DNA of 64,000 nucleotides from positions 1 through 64,000 of the forward strand of contig WEDG01000755.1 in NCBI GenBank assembly GCA_017591395.1. The letters are read 5' to 3'. This document shows, one piece after another, positions 30,901 to 36,829 of the stretch. The translations under genes were made by a program, and so were the position numbers. The notes beneath the pieces are model-generated. The model ran no database searches, had not been told where the DNA came from, and saw only the letters and a list, made by a program, of their open reading frames with translations. Each line of letters begins with the position of its first letter. Position 1 is the first letter of the stretch. This stretch comes from Schistocephalus solidus (Eukaryota > Platyhelminthes > Cestoda > Diphyllobothriidea > Diphyllobothriidae).

Positions 30901-33527
30901 GCATTTACCACGTGGCCCGTTTAGGGGGCACTAGGGGGCACACACACACACACGCACAAACATCCACACACTTGAATGACTCCGGCGCACTTCTGTGGTA
31001 GCACAGAGTGCTAACAGTAGTAGGCTGGAACCTTACCAACGAACGGAGTAACTTTGCTAATTATTATGAAAATCATAATACGATGACACGTTCTTAGTAC
31101 AACCCTATACTTCTCGGAATGACGTGATATCCCATTGGATGCTGTTTACGGAAAAGTTCAAACGTTGATACGAACGAAAATGCGTGCCCAAGGAAGCATG
31201 TGATATGTGTCTACTTCTTATCAATTTCAAGGTTGTTATGCTTTTCATCCAAGGAATTGTGAATACAGACCCATTTTCCGCCTCTTGCATTCTAGTAGGC
31301 CAGTTTTCCGTAGATTTCTTCCGGAGTTTAGTTTTATTCGCGATATTTGTTGACATTAACCAATTTCAAAATTGGATTGGGTTGGATCCCCTCACTTCAA
31401 AACGTGAATGAGAAATAATTAGTAGCTTTACTTTGATTTTGTTCAGAAAATGAATCTGCTTACAACAGATCTAAAGTTAAGCTCATACATAGTTGTAACT
31501 TAGACCGTTACTGACTGACGGAGTAATTGGGTTCATAAGAATGGGGATCGGGCCAGGATGGATCCTTCTTAGTGCCTCCGTTACACACACTGAGATGATA
31601 TCCCAATGAACTAAATCTGCTTTGATGTAACCGAGGCACTAGTCCATGCGCGGCACTTGTAGACGAGGTCTAACGTCTCACCATCCACTGCGCCCACACA
31701 CCCATCTACTTCCTTATTCTTTTGTCCGGCCTTTGGCATATGTTTTTTTCGGCGTTGCGCGAGCCACTCCCGCCATAATTCGAATCTGGCCCAGTTTGCT
31801 CGCTTTCTCCAGCCAAAGATGACTCCTGTAGAGTTCAATTAACCATTTGTGAATGTAGGCCATGGATTGGATAGCAGCGGAGGCGCAAACTGCGCACAAG
31901 AAATTCTCAAATATGGCTTAACAAAGCTGTGTTGAGCCTAGTGGTCACATCCAGGGGACCGCCGTAGTGCCCCCATAGCAGGCGGCTCGGGTTAGGTATG
32001 CTGATCCGTTAGGTGTAAATGAACTAGCCCTTATGTGCATCGCTTAGGTATTGCAACCAGGACCGTCTACGGCTGTCTTGTCATTGTCAAGAGAGAGAGA
32101 GAGAGAGGTGGCGAACCACAAATACCCTATGGTATTGAGACAATGGGGCTTGTGCAAAACATATTGAGATATCTCGACTATTGCAAGATTCCATCTTAAA
32201 AATTTGATTTTGACATTCGGTAAACTTGACAGTGACTGCCTGTCAAGCTGCTTCCCCTACGAGTTCGAGGTCCCGGAAGACTGGTTGGTTATCACATTTG
32301 ATTCACGCGCTCCATCTGGCAGTTCCTCTTGCAAAAGCCCTTTATCTCACATGATCTGAACTCCGAGTTCAGGTGGAAATAGAATATAGGGCTGTAATTT
32401 GGCCATATTCACCAATTCCGAGATTATGCCTTCTCAGCATTAGCGCTAGCTTCGCCACAAAATTTGGCCTTCGAGCTTCTTCTATCGAGTTTACCGATGT
32501 GCACATACTTTTCTTATCCATGTATTCTATCGTACGCCTAACTCGCAAAGTTTCTTCACCATTCTTTCCCAAGTCACGATCTGCAGACAGCAATAACGTC
32601 CTGTTACGATCTCGTGATGGTGCCAGTAGGGTGGCGGCAGACAACTTACTCTCAAGGCGGATCCATTTAAATGGCTCCAATGCCGGCCCCTTGCTTAGCT
32701 TCTGGTTCTGTGAGCTGGACGAGGACAAAAGCGGGTAAGTAAATTCAGTTTGACAGGAAATTGATAATGACCATTTAAATCCTATTCACTGACAGCATAA
32801 GTAGAGGCTGGAACAGGAACCTCTCTTTCGTCTCCGGTTTCTGGCATCGTACGTTCTTGCAGGTTGTCACACGGCGATAAGTAATCAGCAACCGGGAATA
32901 ATTACCGACAATGATGCCCAAATTCTGGGTGCTGTTGCGCTCCTGGGATCCTGGGTTTGGTAGCAGTAGTTGATAAGGGCAACTAATCCTGATAGGGCCC
33001 TATTACACTTGATCTGTTCTAGGAAGTTTTTGCAGAGCACGCCGCAGTTGAATTCAACCTCCCAAAATATCGATGGAACTCTCCGAAATTTGCCCCTTTT
33101 ACTGTCGTCAGTGCACAATTCAACCTCTCACATGTCAATTTTCAGGAGGATTGAAGAGAGGGAACTGGCCATGTTGACGCAGGTTGCCATGCCAACTCTG
33201 GCCTGCCTGGACATCTTCCTGGGCAACTGCCTGACCAACCGTATAATCTCGCCTGATGCCTGGCTCAACTGCTTCGACATAGATCCCAGTGAGTCCTGTA
33301 AGACAACTTGCCGTCATCATATTTTACAGCTACAAGTTAATTTTTCAAAGAACCTCTGATGATGGGATTGATGTCGTCGATAGCAAGTGCCTCACTTTCT
33401 ATTCCGGAATACTAATTTATTTGTGAGGTCGTTTTTTTCGAGGATAATTAGTATTTTCCTGGGTCGCTCACCATCATTTTACTTCTCCATTTTAGGTACA
33501 AGCGTGCCATGCAGTCATTTTGTTTAA
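2670..33527 (+). CDS. SPARC: SPARC/osteonectin-like secreted calcium-binding matrix protein (8 exons)
   Basis: Joining eight exons gives 744 nt, that is 247 codons plus stop, with every boundary phase matching. Residues 1-15 or so form a signal peptide. Residues 22-44 are the EGF-like half of a follistatin-like domain (Cys 22, 27, 33, 38, 40, 44). Residues 54-106 are the Kazal half with VCVDGFTY and Cys 56, 66, 73, 75, 82, 105. Residues 107-240 form the extracellular calcium-binding domain: helix A ([14 protein letters not shown]), a canonical EF loop DEDKSGRIEERE at 185-196, and a second, degenerate EF hand bracketed by the usual Cys pair before CFDI. Known SPARC proteins are secreted, bind collagen and calcium, and are about 260-300 residues long; this one is short because the acidic domain is nearly absent. 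The combination of follistatin-like domain and EC domain favours SPARC over follistatin or agrin. The central five exons are secure; exon 2, the start of exon 6 and exon 8 are less certain. Confidence 0.82.
2706..4103 (+). other. Intron 1, first part
   Basis: The intron opens with GTAAGT. The sequence is AT-rich with short chance frames only. I recognise no transposon protein or RNA gene here. Confidence 0.5.
4104..4415 (-). mobile_element. tRNA-derived SINE with long target-site duplication
   Basis: On the minus strand the element has a tRNA-like head (A-box-like TGGCTCAATGGTAGAGC and B-box GGTTCGAATCC), then GGGATTGGGTATGACTGG, 'ctgatgacggctaataagcc', 'gaaatggccattccggtctc' and 'cttgtctttgtcggttc', ending in a (TA)-rich tail. 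Nearly identical flanks, both starting TTTCTATGAACCAGCG, lie at 4104-4140 and 4379-4415 and look like a target-site duplication of roughly 35 bp including TA repeats. This is one of the best-preserved single copies in the window. Confidence 0.8.
4416..7264 (+). other. Intron 1, no recognised features
   Basis: A (TA)n run ends near 4430. After that I see AT-rich sequence with chance frames only. The phrase GCCTCCGGTGA followed by ATTGG or GTTAGG occurs twice (about 4831 and 5195), which hints at an old short repeat. Confidence 0.4.
7265..8130 (-). pseudogene. Mariner-family transposase relic
   Basis: Reading the minus strand from right to left gives collinear pieces of a mariner transposase in shifting frames. 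[11 protein letters not shown] lies near 8045-8075, [16 protein letters not shown] near 7850-7890, [22 protein letters not shown] near 7650-7710, ALVNRKGP-like [22 protein letters not shown] near 7400-7470, and [12 protein letters not shown] near 7330-7360. These correspond to the family's SLEDxxRSGRP, WVPHEL, KPNLxxKK, LLHDNARPH and HFFKxLD blocks. The catalytic segments are interrupted by frameshifts, stops and a deletion before HHFFK, so no functional enzyme is possible. Terminal inverted repeats were not found. Confidence 0.75.
7501..7644 (-). repeat. 72-bp tandem duplication inside the mariner relic
   Basis: Two copies of a 72-bp unit beginning GTGTACTTCTGCGAGTTACT start at 7501 and 7573 and differ at only a few bases. 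The period is a multiple of three, so the duplication kept frame in the transposase relic, but it lies in a decayed part. Confidence 0.85.
8131..9734 (+). other. Intron 1, unassigned; contains a 158-codon open frame
   Basis: The only notable item is an open frame at 8928-9404 (+). Its last third has [19 protein letters not shown], spaced C-x2-C-x8-H-x3-C like the cysteine-histidine motif near the C-terminus of some LINE polymerases. No reverse-transcriptase motifs precede it. Just upstream is a TTAGGG-like stretch (TGGTTAGGGTTGCGG near 8946). I would not call a gene. Confidence 0.3.
9735..9925 (-). repeat. tRNA-derived SINE, diverged copy
   Basis: The plus strand shows the reverse of the SINE tail (CAAGAGAGAGTGTAATGGCC, 'tagccgtcatcagccagtcc', 'tacccaatcc'), then a decayed B box and an A-box-like region ending in GAGCCACATG. 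Divergence from the copy at 4.1 kb is considerable. Confidence 0.7.
9926..11762 (+). other. Intron 1, last part
   Basis: This AT-rich intron sequence has no recognised gene, element or RNA. It ends in a pyrimidine-rich tract (TTATTTTATTTTTTTAG) immediately before the proposed microexon. Confidence 0.5.
11763..11775 (+). CDS. SPARC: SPARC-like gene exon 2 (proposed 13-nt microexon)
   Basis: A long T-rich tract and AG are followed by TTGGCGGATGAGG and the donor GTAAGC. Exon 1 ends in phase 0 and exon 3 needs one donated base. Thirteen nucleotides supply exactly that: codons L-A-D-E plus a G that joins AC of exon 3 to make Asp. The product reads GTMLADEDYENSC, giving an Ala-ending signal peptide followed by a few acidic residues, all that is left of the SPARC acidic domain. 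Short exons can fit by chance, so this is a proposal; an undetected longer exon between 2.7 and 14.0 kb is the main alternative. Confidence 0.5.
12364..12600 (-). repeat. tRNA-derived SINE with TA tail
   Basis: It begins with a TATATATATAT tail, then the reverse of the family tail (AAGTCAAGGGAGACTGAAAC, 'ggcttattaaccgtcatcag'), a decayed B box (CTCGAACTC) and an A-box-like end (CATGAGCTC). It lies in intron 2. Confidence 0.7.
12626..12777. repeat. Inverted repeat of a SINE head segment
   Basis: Arms of about 42 nt, at 12626-12667 and 12736-12777, are reverse complements with several mismatches. The left arm ends CAACCGCACAGCGGCTA; the right begins TAGCCGCTGTGCAGTTG. The spacer is about 68 nt. 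A third copy of the right arm is at 26801-26850, so this is a dispersed sequence found here head to head. Confidence 0.75.
12778..13983 (+). other. Intron 2, last part
   Basis: I see no gene or recognised element. The intron ends in TTTGTGCTTGCAG before exon 3. Confidence 0.5.
13984..14096 (+). CDS. SPARC: SPARC-like gene exon 3 (EGF-like half of follistatin-like domain)
   Basis: It is bounded by acceptor TGTGCTTGCAG and donor GTAGGT (14097). It enters after one base of a codon and ends in phase 0. It codes for residues 17-54, including [20 protein letters not shown] and YDACPSD. The Cys spacing (C-x4-C-x5-C-x4-C-x-C-x3-C) fits the first half of a SPARC follistatin-like domain. The next exon completes the Kazal half. 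Confidence 0.88.
14640..15390 (+). pseudogene. LINE copy 1 endonuclease region, frameshifted
   Basis: Pieces of an AP-endonuclease-type domain appear in shifting frames. [19 protein letters not shown] (from 14700) carries the SExR motif with the catalytic Glu. [18 protein letters not shown] (about 15040-15095) carries the GDFNAH motif with catalytic Asp and Asn. A distal segment reads [12 protein letters not shown]. The domain normally nicks target DNA to prime reverse transcription. Several frameshifts make this copy inactive. Confidence 0.82.
15443..17778 (+). pseudogene. LINE copy 1 reverse transcriptase and C-terminal region
   Basis: In order: a linker with coiled-coil character, [20 protein letters not shown] (about 16087-16145), FVDLKKAFD ending in a stop (motif A, about 16463), [14 protein letters not shown] (motif B, about 16632), and FTRD at 16824-16835 where motif C should have F-x-D-D, so the first catalytic Asp is replaced by Arg. 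After that comes the family's long C-terminal block, including [38 protein letters not shown] and [15 protein letters not shown]. Stops at motif A and elsewhere, plus the motif C change, make this copy inactive. Confidence 0.88.
17606..18508 (+). pseudogene. LINE copy 1 C2H2 zinc-finger array
   Basis: Five finger-like units follow the polymerase C-terminus after a one-base frame change. They begin [11 protein letters not shown] (about 17708), [11 protein letters not shown] (about 17988), [11 protein letters not shown] (about 18114), [11 protein letters not shown] (about 18308, shifted frame) and [11 protein letters not shown] (about 18434). Each has C-x2-C, an aromatic residue and, apart from the first (YLRTQC), an H-x3-H at the end ([11 protein letters not shown] endings are decayed in the second). 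A Thr-rich linker coded by a CAC/ACC repeat (about 17940-17961) separates units one and two. Nucleic-acid binding during retrotransposition is plausible but is inferred. Confidence 0.8.
18560..19362 (+). repeat. GC-rich dispersed repeat
   Basis: It carries the family's landmarks in order: 'gctgccaatctg' or 'gttgccaactaacgg', GAGTCAGACTACAATGGC, 'cttcttaatgtggcctttat', GGGGCGGCTCCGGCCGC, 'ctcccatctccggtcttctt', GAGTGCGGTATATGC, 'aagtctactatcac' and a 'tggatctagtcgaaatcgacggtcg'-like palindromic end. The same order is seen at 51.1-52.6, 56.3-57.0 and 60.9-61.1 kb, and inverted at 25.7, 29.2-30.95 and 61.7 kb. It has no coding capacity. Confidence 0.8.
19363..20350 (+). other. Intron 3, last part
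   Basis: I see no recognised gene or element. The intron ends in CTCTGTGTGCACTACCGGCAG before exon 4. Confidence 0.45.
20351..20507 (+). CDS. SPARC: SPARC-like gene exon 4 (Kazal half of follistatin-like domain)
   Basis: Acceptor CTACCGGCAG and donor GTAAGT (20508) bound a 157-nt exon, phase 0 in and phase 1 out, coding for residues 55-106. [12 protein letters not shown] is the Kazal signature, followed by [13 protein letters not shown] and a closing FAECR. Cys 56, 66, 73 and 105 match the usual SPARC positions. Cys 75 and 82 are extra relative to the ten-cysteine vertebrate domain and could pair with each other. The donated G joins AT of exon 5 to make Asp. Confidence 0.9.
20508..21499 (+). 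other. Intron 4, first part, with a TTAGGG-like dispersed repeat
   Basis: Most of this stretch shows nothing recognisable. From about 21180 to 21450 there is a diverged repeat containing GAAATTAGGGTTAGTATTAA and GGGGATATGTAAACTTCCTG; a related sequence (GGGAATATGTACACTTCCTG) occurs at 46685-46800. No coding capacity was seen. Confidence 0.4.
21500..22130 (+). pseudogene. RTE-like LINE, 3' fragment
   Basis: The translated pieces read VLLYGC, then [20 protein letters not shown] and [19 protein letters not shown], the conserved region after the polymerase in RTE-like elements. The copy at 36.8-38.3 kb (minus strand) has the same blocks. Upstream polymerase motifs are absent, so this is a 5'-truncated and frameshifted copy inside intron 4, in sense orientation to the gene. 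Confidence 0.7.
22131..23520 (+). other. Intron 4, unassigned
   Basis: No gene, RNA or recognised transposon motif was found. Base composition rises to a mixed GC level near 22400-22560, which may mark an unidentified old element. Confidence 0.35.
23521..24263 (+). repeat. Tandem SINE array, about 305-bp period
   Basis: After a (TA)n run at about 23529-23558, three copies of the SINE tail follow with TGACTGGCTGATGAC or its variant starting at 23583, 23888 and 24194. Between them lie two full heads: 'catatgctacacgtc', 'gagttccagggcacaatgg', 'aagcagatcggtgagcc', and tRNA-like GTGGCTCAATGGTAGAGCG with GGTTCGAAT. The spacing of 305-306 bp is regular, so this is a tandem expansion rather than independent insertions. 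Confidence 0.85.
24264..25730 (+). other. Intron 4, no recognised features
   Basis: AT-rich sequence with chance frames only. Confidence 0.4.
25731..26086 (-). repeat. GC-rich dispersed repeat, inverted copy
   Basis: The plus strand shows the reverse of the family landmarks: CCACCGTGTGCTTCC, 'gtgatagtagaccttcgttgcagc', 'ctccccatgttcggcatctg'-like sequence, 'catgttgatccagtgc' and 'ggtccgtttagtgggc'. It is diverged from the copies at 29-31 kb. Confidence 0.7.
26325..26413 (+). CDS. SPARC: SPARC-like gene exon 5 (helix A of calcium-binding domain)
   Basis: Acceptor TTTTCTCTGCAG and donor GTAAGT (26414) bound an 89-nt exon, phase 1 in and phase 0 out, coding for residues 107-136. It reads [16 protein letters not shown] then [13 protein letters not shown]. 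The Cys of TVC matches the Cys that opens the extracellular calcium-binding domain, and the amphipathic W-F-x-x-L-L stretch matches helix A of that domain. The frame joins cleanly to exon 4 through a GAT codon. Confidence 0.85.
26480..26640 (+). repeat. tRNA-derived SINE, diverged copy
   Basis: The copy shows a tRNA-like head (CTCAGTGGCTAGCCCGTTGG, then a decayed B box) and the tail ACTGGGATTGGAGATGACTGG and 'gccagaaatggccattcaagtctcc'. A related head fragment (TAGCCGCTGTACGGATGTTG) follows at about 26801-26850. Confidence 0.7.
26861..27510 (+). other. Intron 5, unassigned
   Basis: No recognised gene or element; chance frames only. Confidence 0.4.
27511..28730. repeat. Compound SINE cluster around (AT)n tracts
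   Basis: There are at least five SINE parts. A head at 27511-27600 and a tRNA-like body plus tail at 27625-27809 (+) are followed by another head at 27804-27878 (+) and a head in the opposite orientation at 27945-28050 (-). Next come a body and tail at 28052-28165 (+), a near-complete copy at 28166-28466 (+), a short (TA)n at 28467-28486, and a full copy in reverse at 28490-28730 (-). The opposed heads flank a 60-bp AT tract. Confidence 0.8.
27879..27938. repeat. (AT)30 microsatellite
   Basis: An uninterrupted alternating AT run of 60 bp lies exactly between two SINE heads in opposite orientation. Confidence 0.95.
28731..29239 (+). other. Intron 5, unassigned
   Basis: Nothing recognised. 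Confidence 0.4.
29240..30950 (-). repeat. GC-rich dispersed repeat, four-unit cluster
   Basis: The landmark GTTCGACCGTCG or a close variant recurs near 29247, 29667, 30216 and 30571, giving units about 355-550 bp apart, all in the same (minus) orientation. Each is followed by 'gtgatagtagactt', 'ctaccgcactctctcctcc', 'cccggtgtcaagacag' and 'gcgcaggtggctggcgc'. A (CA)n-like run at about 30938-30975 ends the cluster. Unit boundaries are uneven, so repeated insertion or decayed tandem copying are both possible. Confidence 0.8.
30976..32573 (+). other. Intron 5, last part
   Basis: No gene recognised. A short (GA)n run lies at about 32092-32107. The end is pyrimidine-rich (TTTCTTCACCATTCTTTCCC then AAG), which I take as the acceptor of exon 6. 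Confidence 0.4.
32574..32734 (+). CDS. SPARC: SPARC-like gene exon 6 (linker and first half of EF-hand 1)
   Basis: The donor GTAAGT at 32735 is strong. The exon ends after two bases of a Gly codon in ...[12 protein letters not shown]. This is the segment before and into EF-hand 1; the FWF and LD positions match SPARC's HWQF..LD. The start is inferred from the pyrimidine-rich acceptor at 32574, which is in phase 0 as exon 5 requires and gives a linker of about 45 residues, near the family's usual length. An alternative phase-0 acceptor is at 32373 (GTTCAG), which would add 67 residues. A possible N-glycosylation site (NGS) lies in the linker. Confidence 0.75.
32735..33145 (+). other. Intron 6
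   Basis: A short intron of 411 bp with GTAAGT at its start and CATGTCAATTTTCAG at its end. Nothing else recognised. Confidence 0.7.
33146..33288 (+). CDS. SPARC: SPARC-like gene exon 7 (EF-hand 1 end and EF-hand 2)
   Basis: Acceptor CAATTTTCAG and donor GTGAGT (33289) bound a 143-nt exon. The first G completes the Gly codon of DEDKSG, then [10 protein letters not shown] finishes EF-hand 1. After that come [14 protein letters not shown] and [15 protein letters not shown], matching the family's Cys before EF-hand 2, the Cys-Cys bracket of that hand and the W-x-x-C-F-x-I ending. The loop between the bracketing Cys is two residues shorter than in vertebrate SPARC and lacks its Asp ligands. Confidence 0.9.
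33496..33527 (+). CDS. SPARC: SPARC-like gene exon 8 (proposed last exon)
   Basis: After the acceptor CTTCTCCATTTTAG the bases GT complete the Ser codon opened in exon 7. The frame then reads TSVPCSHFV and stops at TAA (33525-33527). Coding stops soon after CFDI/CFGI in SPARC proteins generally, and the added Cys gives an even cysteine count. Alternatives are an AG at 33331 with stop after three codons, or other AGs downstream, so the exact C-terminus is uncertain. Confidence 0.5.
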
Positions 33528-34317
33528 ATAGATTTCAGGACTTTTCGTCTGCACAACCACAGAATGCGTTTTCGTGGCCTTCAGTCCGAGACCTCCGCCG
33601 TCCTTATTTTTGAGTCAACTCCTTCGGTTCTTACTTTTCTTGCTCAAATGCACCATAAGTTGTTATTTTCCAAGGAGCAATAGTAAAACATATGGTCCGG
33701 AATCTTCTTCATCAGCCTTCTTCAATAATTTTTTTCCATGTACATATGAGCATTTTGTATATGGCATCAAGAAAGGACCCTATGTAATACCTTCGCAAAG
33801 CTGAAACCAATAACTAAAAACGCTTTCATGGTAATCGGTCAGGCTAGTGAGAATATGAATTAATTTGCAGAACTAACAGGTGTGGTTATAATAATCCGGG
33901 GCAGAATATCTGGCAGTCGAGGGTTCGACTCATTCCCGCGTTAAAAAATTTCTGGATTGTCTGAGTTACCACAAGTCACCGTAGTGTTTTTAGTCACTTA
34001 AAATGACATATTATCTCAGCTTTTTAATCTCCCTATTAAAAATGCGCTAGTATGGATTAAAGCCCTCAGAATCAAGCTTTATAGGCTCAGTCAGAAAGCT
34101 GGTGATCTGAGATTCATCAGCTTCAGAGGGATAACCACATAACATACACAAACTTCCAACAGACAATCAGTAGTATACACAGGTTGCTGAGAACCCCAGT
34201 TCTAGCTAAAAGCCCAGGCATATGTTTCCCCGATATTCTGTTGCCTTATGACACAGCAGTGACGGGTTGGGCTAGCAGCGGTAGAATACCGGCGAAGCAC
34301 GCGTCTGGGCTTGAAGC
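33528..34317. other. Downstream of SPARC-like gene, no gene seen
   Basis: Presumably the 3' UTR and intergenic DNA. I could not single out a poly(A) signal from the AT-rich background. Chance frames only. Confidence 0.4.
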
Positions 34318-34505
34318 TATTACTCGCTCTGTCAGCATGGCAAATCATCCAGCACGAGGACAGATATTACTCGCTCTGTCAGCATGGCAAATCATCCAGC
34401 ACGAGGACAGATATTACTCGCTCTGTCAGCATGGCAAATCATCCAGCACGAGGACAGATATTACTCGCTCTGTCAGCATGGCAAATCATCCAGCACGAGG
34501 ACAGA
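34318..34505. repeat. Tandem repeat, 4 x 47 bp
   Basis: Four head-to-tail copies of a 47-bp unit beginning TATTACTCGCTCTGTCAGCA start at 34318, 34365, 34412 and 34459, essentially identical. The unit has no stop in any plus-strand frame and 47 is not a multiple of three, so open frames run through it by cycling frames. The open frame at 34184-34600 is therefore probably a by-product rather than a gene. Confidence 0.95.
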
Positions 34506-34740
34506 TAATGTCCAGAGTTTGCTGTACTATCCAATGCAGCGCAAGCCTGCCAAAACAGAGGGTTAGACGGAAAACGTGCGACTCAACGGAAATAGATTAA
34601 TGATCAATTTGCACAGATCGCAGACGTGGTTACAGGAGCTTACAGCGAGGTTGTGGTTCCCACTTCACCACACAGTAAGCGTTTTAAAACTCGGTGAATT
34701 CGCCACTTCTCATAGTTTACCCTACTGACAATAATTTATA

Positions 34741-34935
34741 GGGGGGGAGGGGTTAGCCAGACTGGAATAATACATTTAATCCAGTTGTGAAAACCTCGGT
34801 GGCATCGGCGGGATTTGGACCCAGGATGGCTTTTTGGAGCCTCGTAGCTCAGTTGTCTAGAGCGTTGACTTTACTAAAGCCTTCCCCTTGTTCGCGTGGG
34901 TTCGAATCCCACCAAGGCAGACGAGTTTTGCACAG
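34741..34935. repeat. tRNA-like SINE pair, opposed copies
   Basis: A tRNA-like stretch at 34839-34918 (+) has D-arm GCTC...GAGC, a T-arm GTGGGTTCGAATCCCAC that pairs perfectly, and a weak six-pair acceptor stem (GCCTCG with CAAGGC, one mismatch), but no convincing anticodon arm. To its left, 34790-34825 is the reverse complement of a related tail (CCGGCG-like GGATTTGGACCC for GGTTCGAATCC). I read this as two SINE copies head to head rather than a functional tRNA. Confidence 0.55.
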
Positions 34936-36299
34936 GTTGGTCAAATGAATGTTCAAATAACAATATCATATATCAGAGGAGGATGAGGGTCAAACGAATT
35001 TGAACTATCATTTTTACCATGCAAGCCTGCGACTTTAAGCAATCTTTTCAAAAAGTATCGCTTCCAAAATTTTCAACTGGGATGAAACGGAGAATCCAGT
35101 GACTAAGGGGACAGCTAAAAACGAGATTTTCAGAATGAAGTTTCTCAAAATATTATAGCTTTTCATTGATGAGGTCATACTTTTCAGTAGTGCTGCTAAC
35201 ACAGATTAACTTGTTCGTCATTTTCAAAGAGTTATGCCACGACCGATCACAGTTGTTCTCCCATTCTCATTTGATTTTATGAACAAAACACAGAGCGGCT
35301 GGATGGAAAGAAGGTTGGACCTGGTGTCGGGCCGATCAGACTTGTTCTGATCCTTGTTCGCAAAAACAGGTTTCGCTTTTCCTTGTTCGCCCAACAGTTC
35401 TGAATTCGAGAGTGCTCGTTTTTATTGGGTCACTCGCTAGGAATGAGACGGAACGTAACAAACCATATGTCATCCTGCACACATGGAGGAGCAAGTAAAT
35501 GCTCTCCCGTGTTATTTTACCTATCACTGATTTTGTTAGTTTGACTGCTGCAAATTTTATGTCTACCGTAGGCTCCATGGAATGGACGCAGCACCGGGAC
35601 TTGTGCGTTAATTAGTCTAGCAGATTTGTCAGCATCGGTTGCATTCTTCCCACTCCCACCTACGTGGGTTTGGTATCAAGAATGTGAGGGGAAGCTGAGA
35701 AACGAGAGCGGTCTAAGTATGATTTACACACCTGGTGCGCGCATGATGGACCGGGATTTCCCACAGTACTGATCCTATCCAACTAATCATCATTATTTGT
35801 CTTCGTTGTCGAGCATTTGACTTAATGCTCAGTAATCAAAGTGCTGGAGTTCGAGTCAAAGATCCCTTCGGTCTACGATTCAGCTCTAATTAGCTGGATG
35901 GCAAACGACAGCCAAAAAAGCCAAAATGAATATTTCAGTCTCGAAAGTGGGTAGATTTAGGACTCTGCTCAAAAAATAGACGGCAAGAACCCCTAAAAAG
36001 CGGGATAAGTGATAAAAGGGGACAAAAACTGACAGATAACTGTTTTTAGTAAGCGAAATTACATGACATTTGCACCACTAAATTGGTTAAATGCACCAAT
36101 AAAGCGTAAAAAGGAAGCGCCAAAGTTGAAATCCAGCCAATTGGGACCTCTAGACGGGGGAAAAAAGGAAAACCGAGAATATTGGTGAATATTCCAGGCA
36201 AAGTGACCCCAGCACTGATGACTTATCACAATGAAGGAGAAAGAAAGAACAACTCGTTAAATCCGACTTTCGCGGTGGTTGCGACTGAAGTTTAATTGA
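34936..36299. other. Intergenic, with a decayed GC-rich repeat
   Basis: From about 35565 to 35760 the order 'ctaccgtaggctccatgg', 'cgggacttgtgcg', 'cccactcccacctacgtg' resembles the inverted GC-rich repeat in decayed form. Elsewhere nothing is recognised. Confidence 0.35.
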
Positions 36300-36455
36300 C
36301 CTTTCCATAATTTATACCATAACCCCTAATCATAAACCCACACAGATGGCTAACCCTAAACACATATCCCCTAAGCCTACCACTAGCTATAATTCATAAC
36401 CCTCAGCCCTAGCCCTAAAAGTAATCTCTATCAATAACCCTAAGAAAAGCGCTAC
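36300..36455. repeat. Degenerate CCCTAA-rich stretch
   Basis: Many CCCTAA, CCCCTAA and ACCCTAA words are spread over about 150 bp (for example TGGCTAACCCTAAACAC and CAGCCCTAGCCCTAAAAG) but not in perfect tandem. It may be an old interstitial telomere-like tract or part of a dispersed repeat. Confidence 0.55.
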
Positions 36456-36829
36456 TCTTAGTGTTGACACTTAGGGAAGTCGTGACGCCGACTGACCGAA
36501 CGGGAATCGGGGTTAACTTAAGCAAACCCAAAGATACTTGGGGCCCCATACCGGATCCTCGCCTAAGTGTCCCCCGTCTTCACTGGCAAAACCTTGACTT
36601 CCACATGCCAGTCTCTGAGTGGCCACCTGCATGAACCGGAGCCACAAGGCCAAACGAAAATACCCATCTGCATACTGAAACTAGGACGGTTCGTGGATCA
36701 TCTCTTCTATCTAGTCCTTCACGTTTAGGGTCTACTTATTACCACTTTTTCCTTACAGCCCACAGATGCTGTTTGTTAGGATTTCCTAGGGTCACGCACA
36801 TGACGTTTTCTGCGCTATGGTTGACGATG

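Noticed and set aside
29240..30950. A CRISPR array
   Set aside because: The units are hundreds of bases long, uneven, related throughout rather than having unique spacers, and the genome is eukaryotic.
32373..32573. Longer form of SPARC exon 6 starting at 32373
   Set aside because: It is in phase, but the acceptor GTTCAG lacks a pyrimidine tract and the added 67 residues have no SPARC counterpart. Kept only as an alternative.
34184..34600. A 138-codon protein gene
   Set aside because: Most of it is a 47-bp tandem repeat read in cycling frames; no start context, splice sites or domain support it.
34839..34918. A functional tRNA gene
   Set aside because: The T-arm and D-arm are good, but the acceptor stem is short and mismatched and no proper anticodon arm can be drawn; an opposed SINE copy lies beside it.
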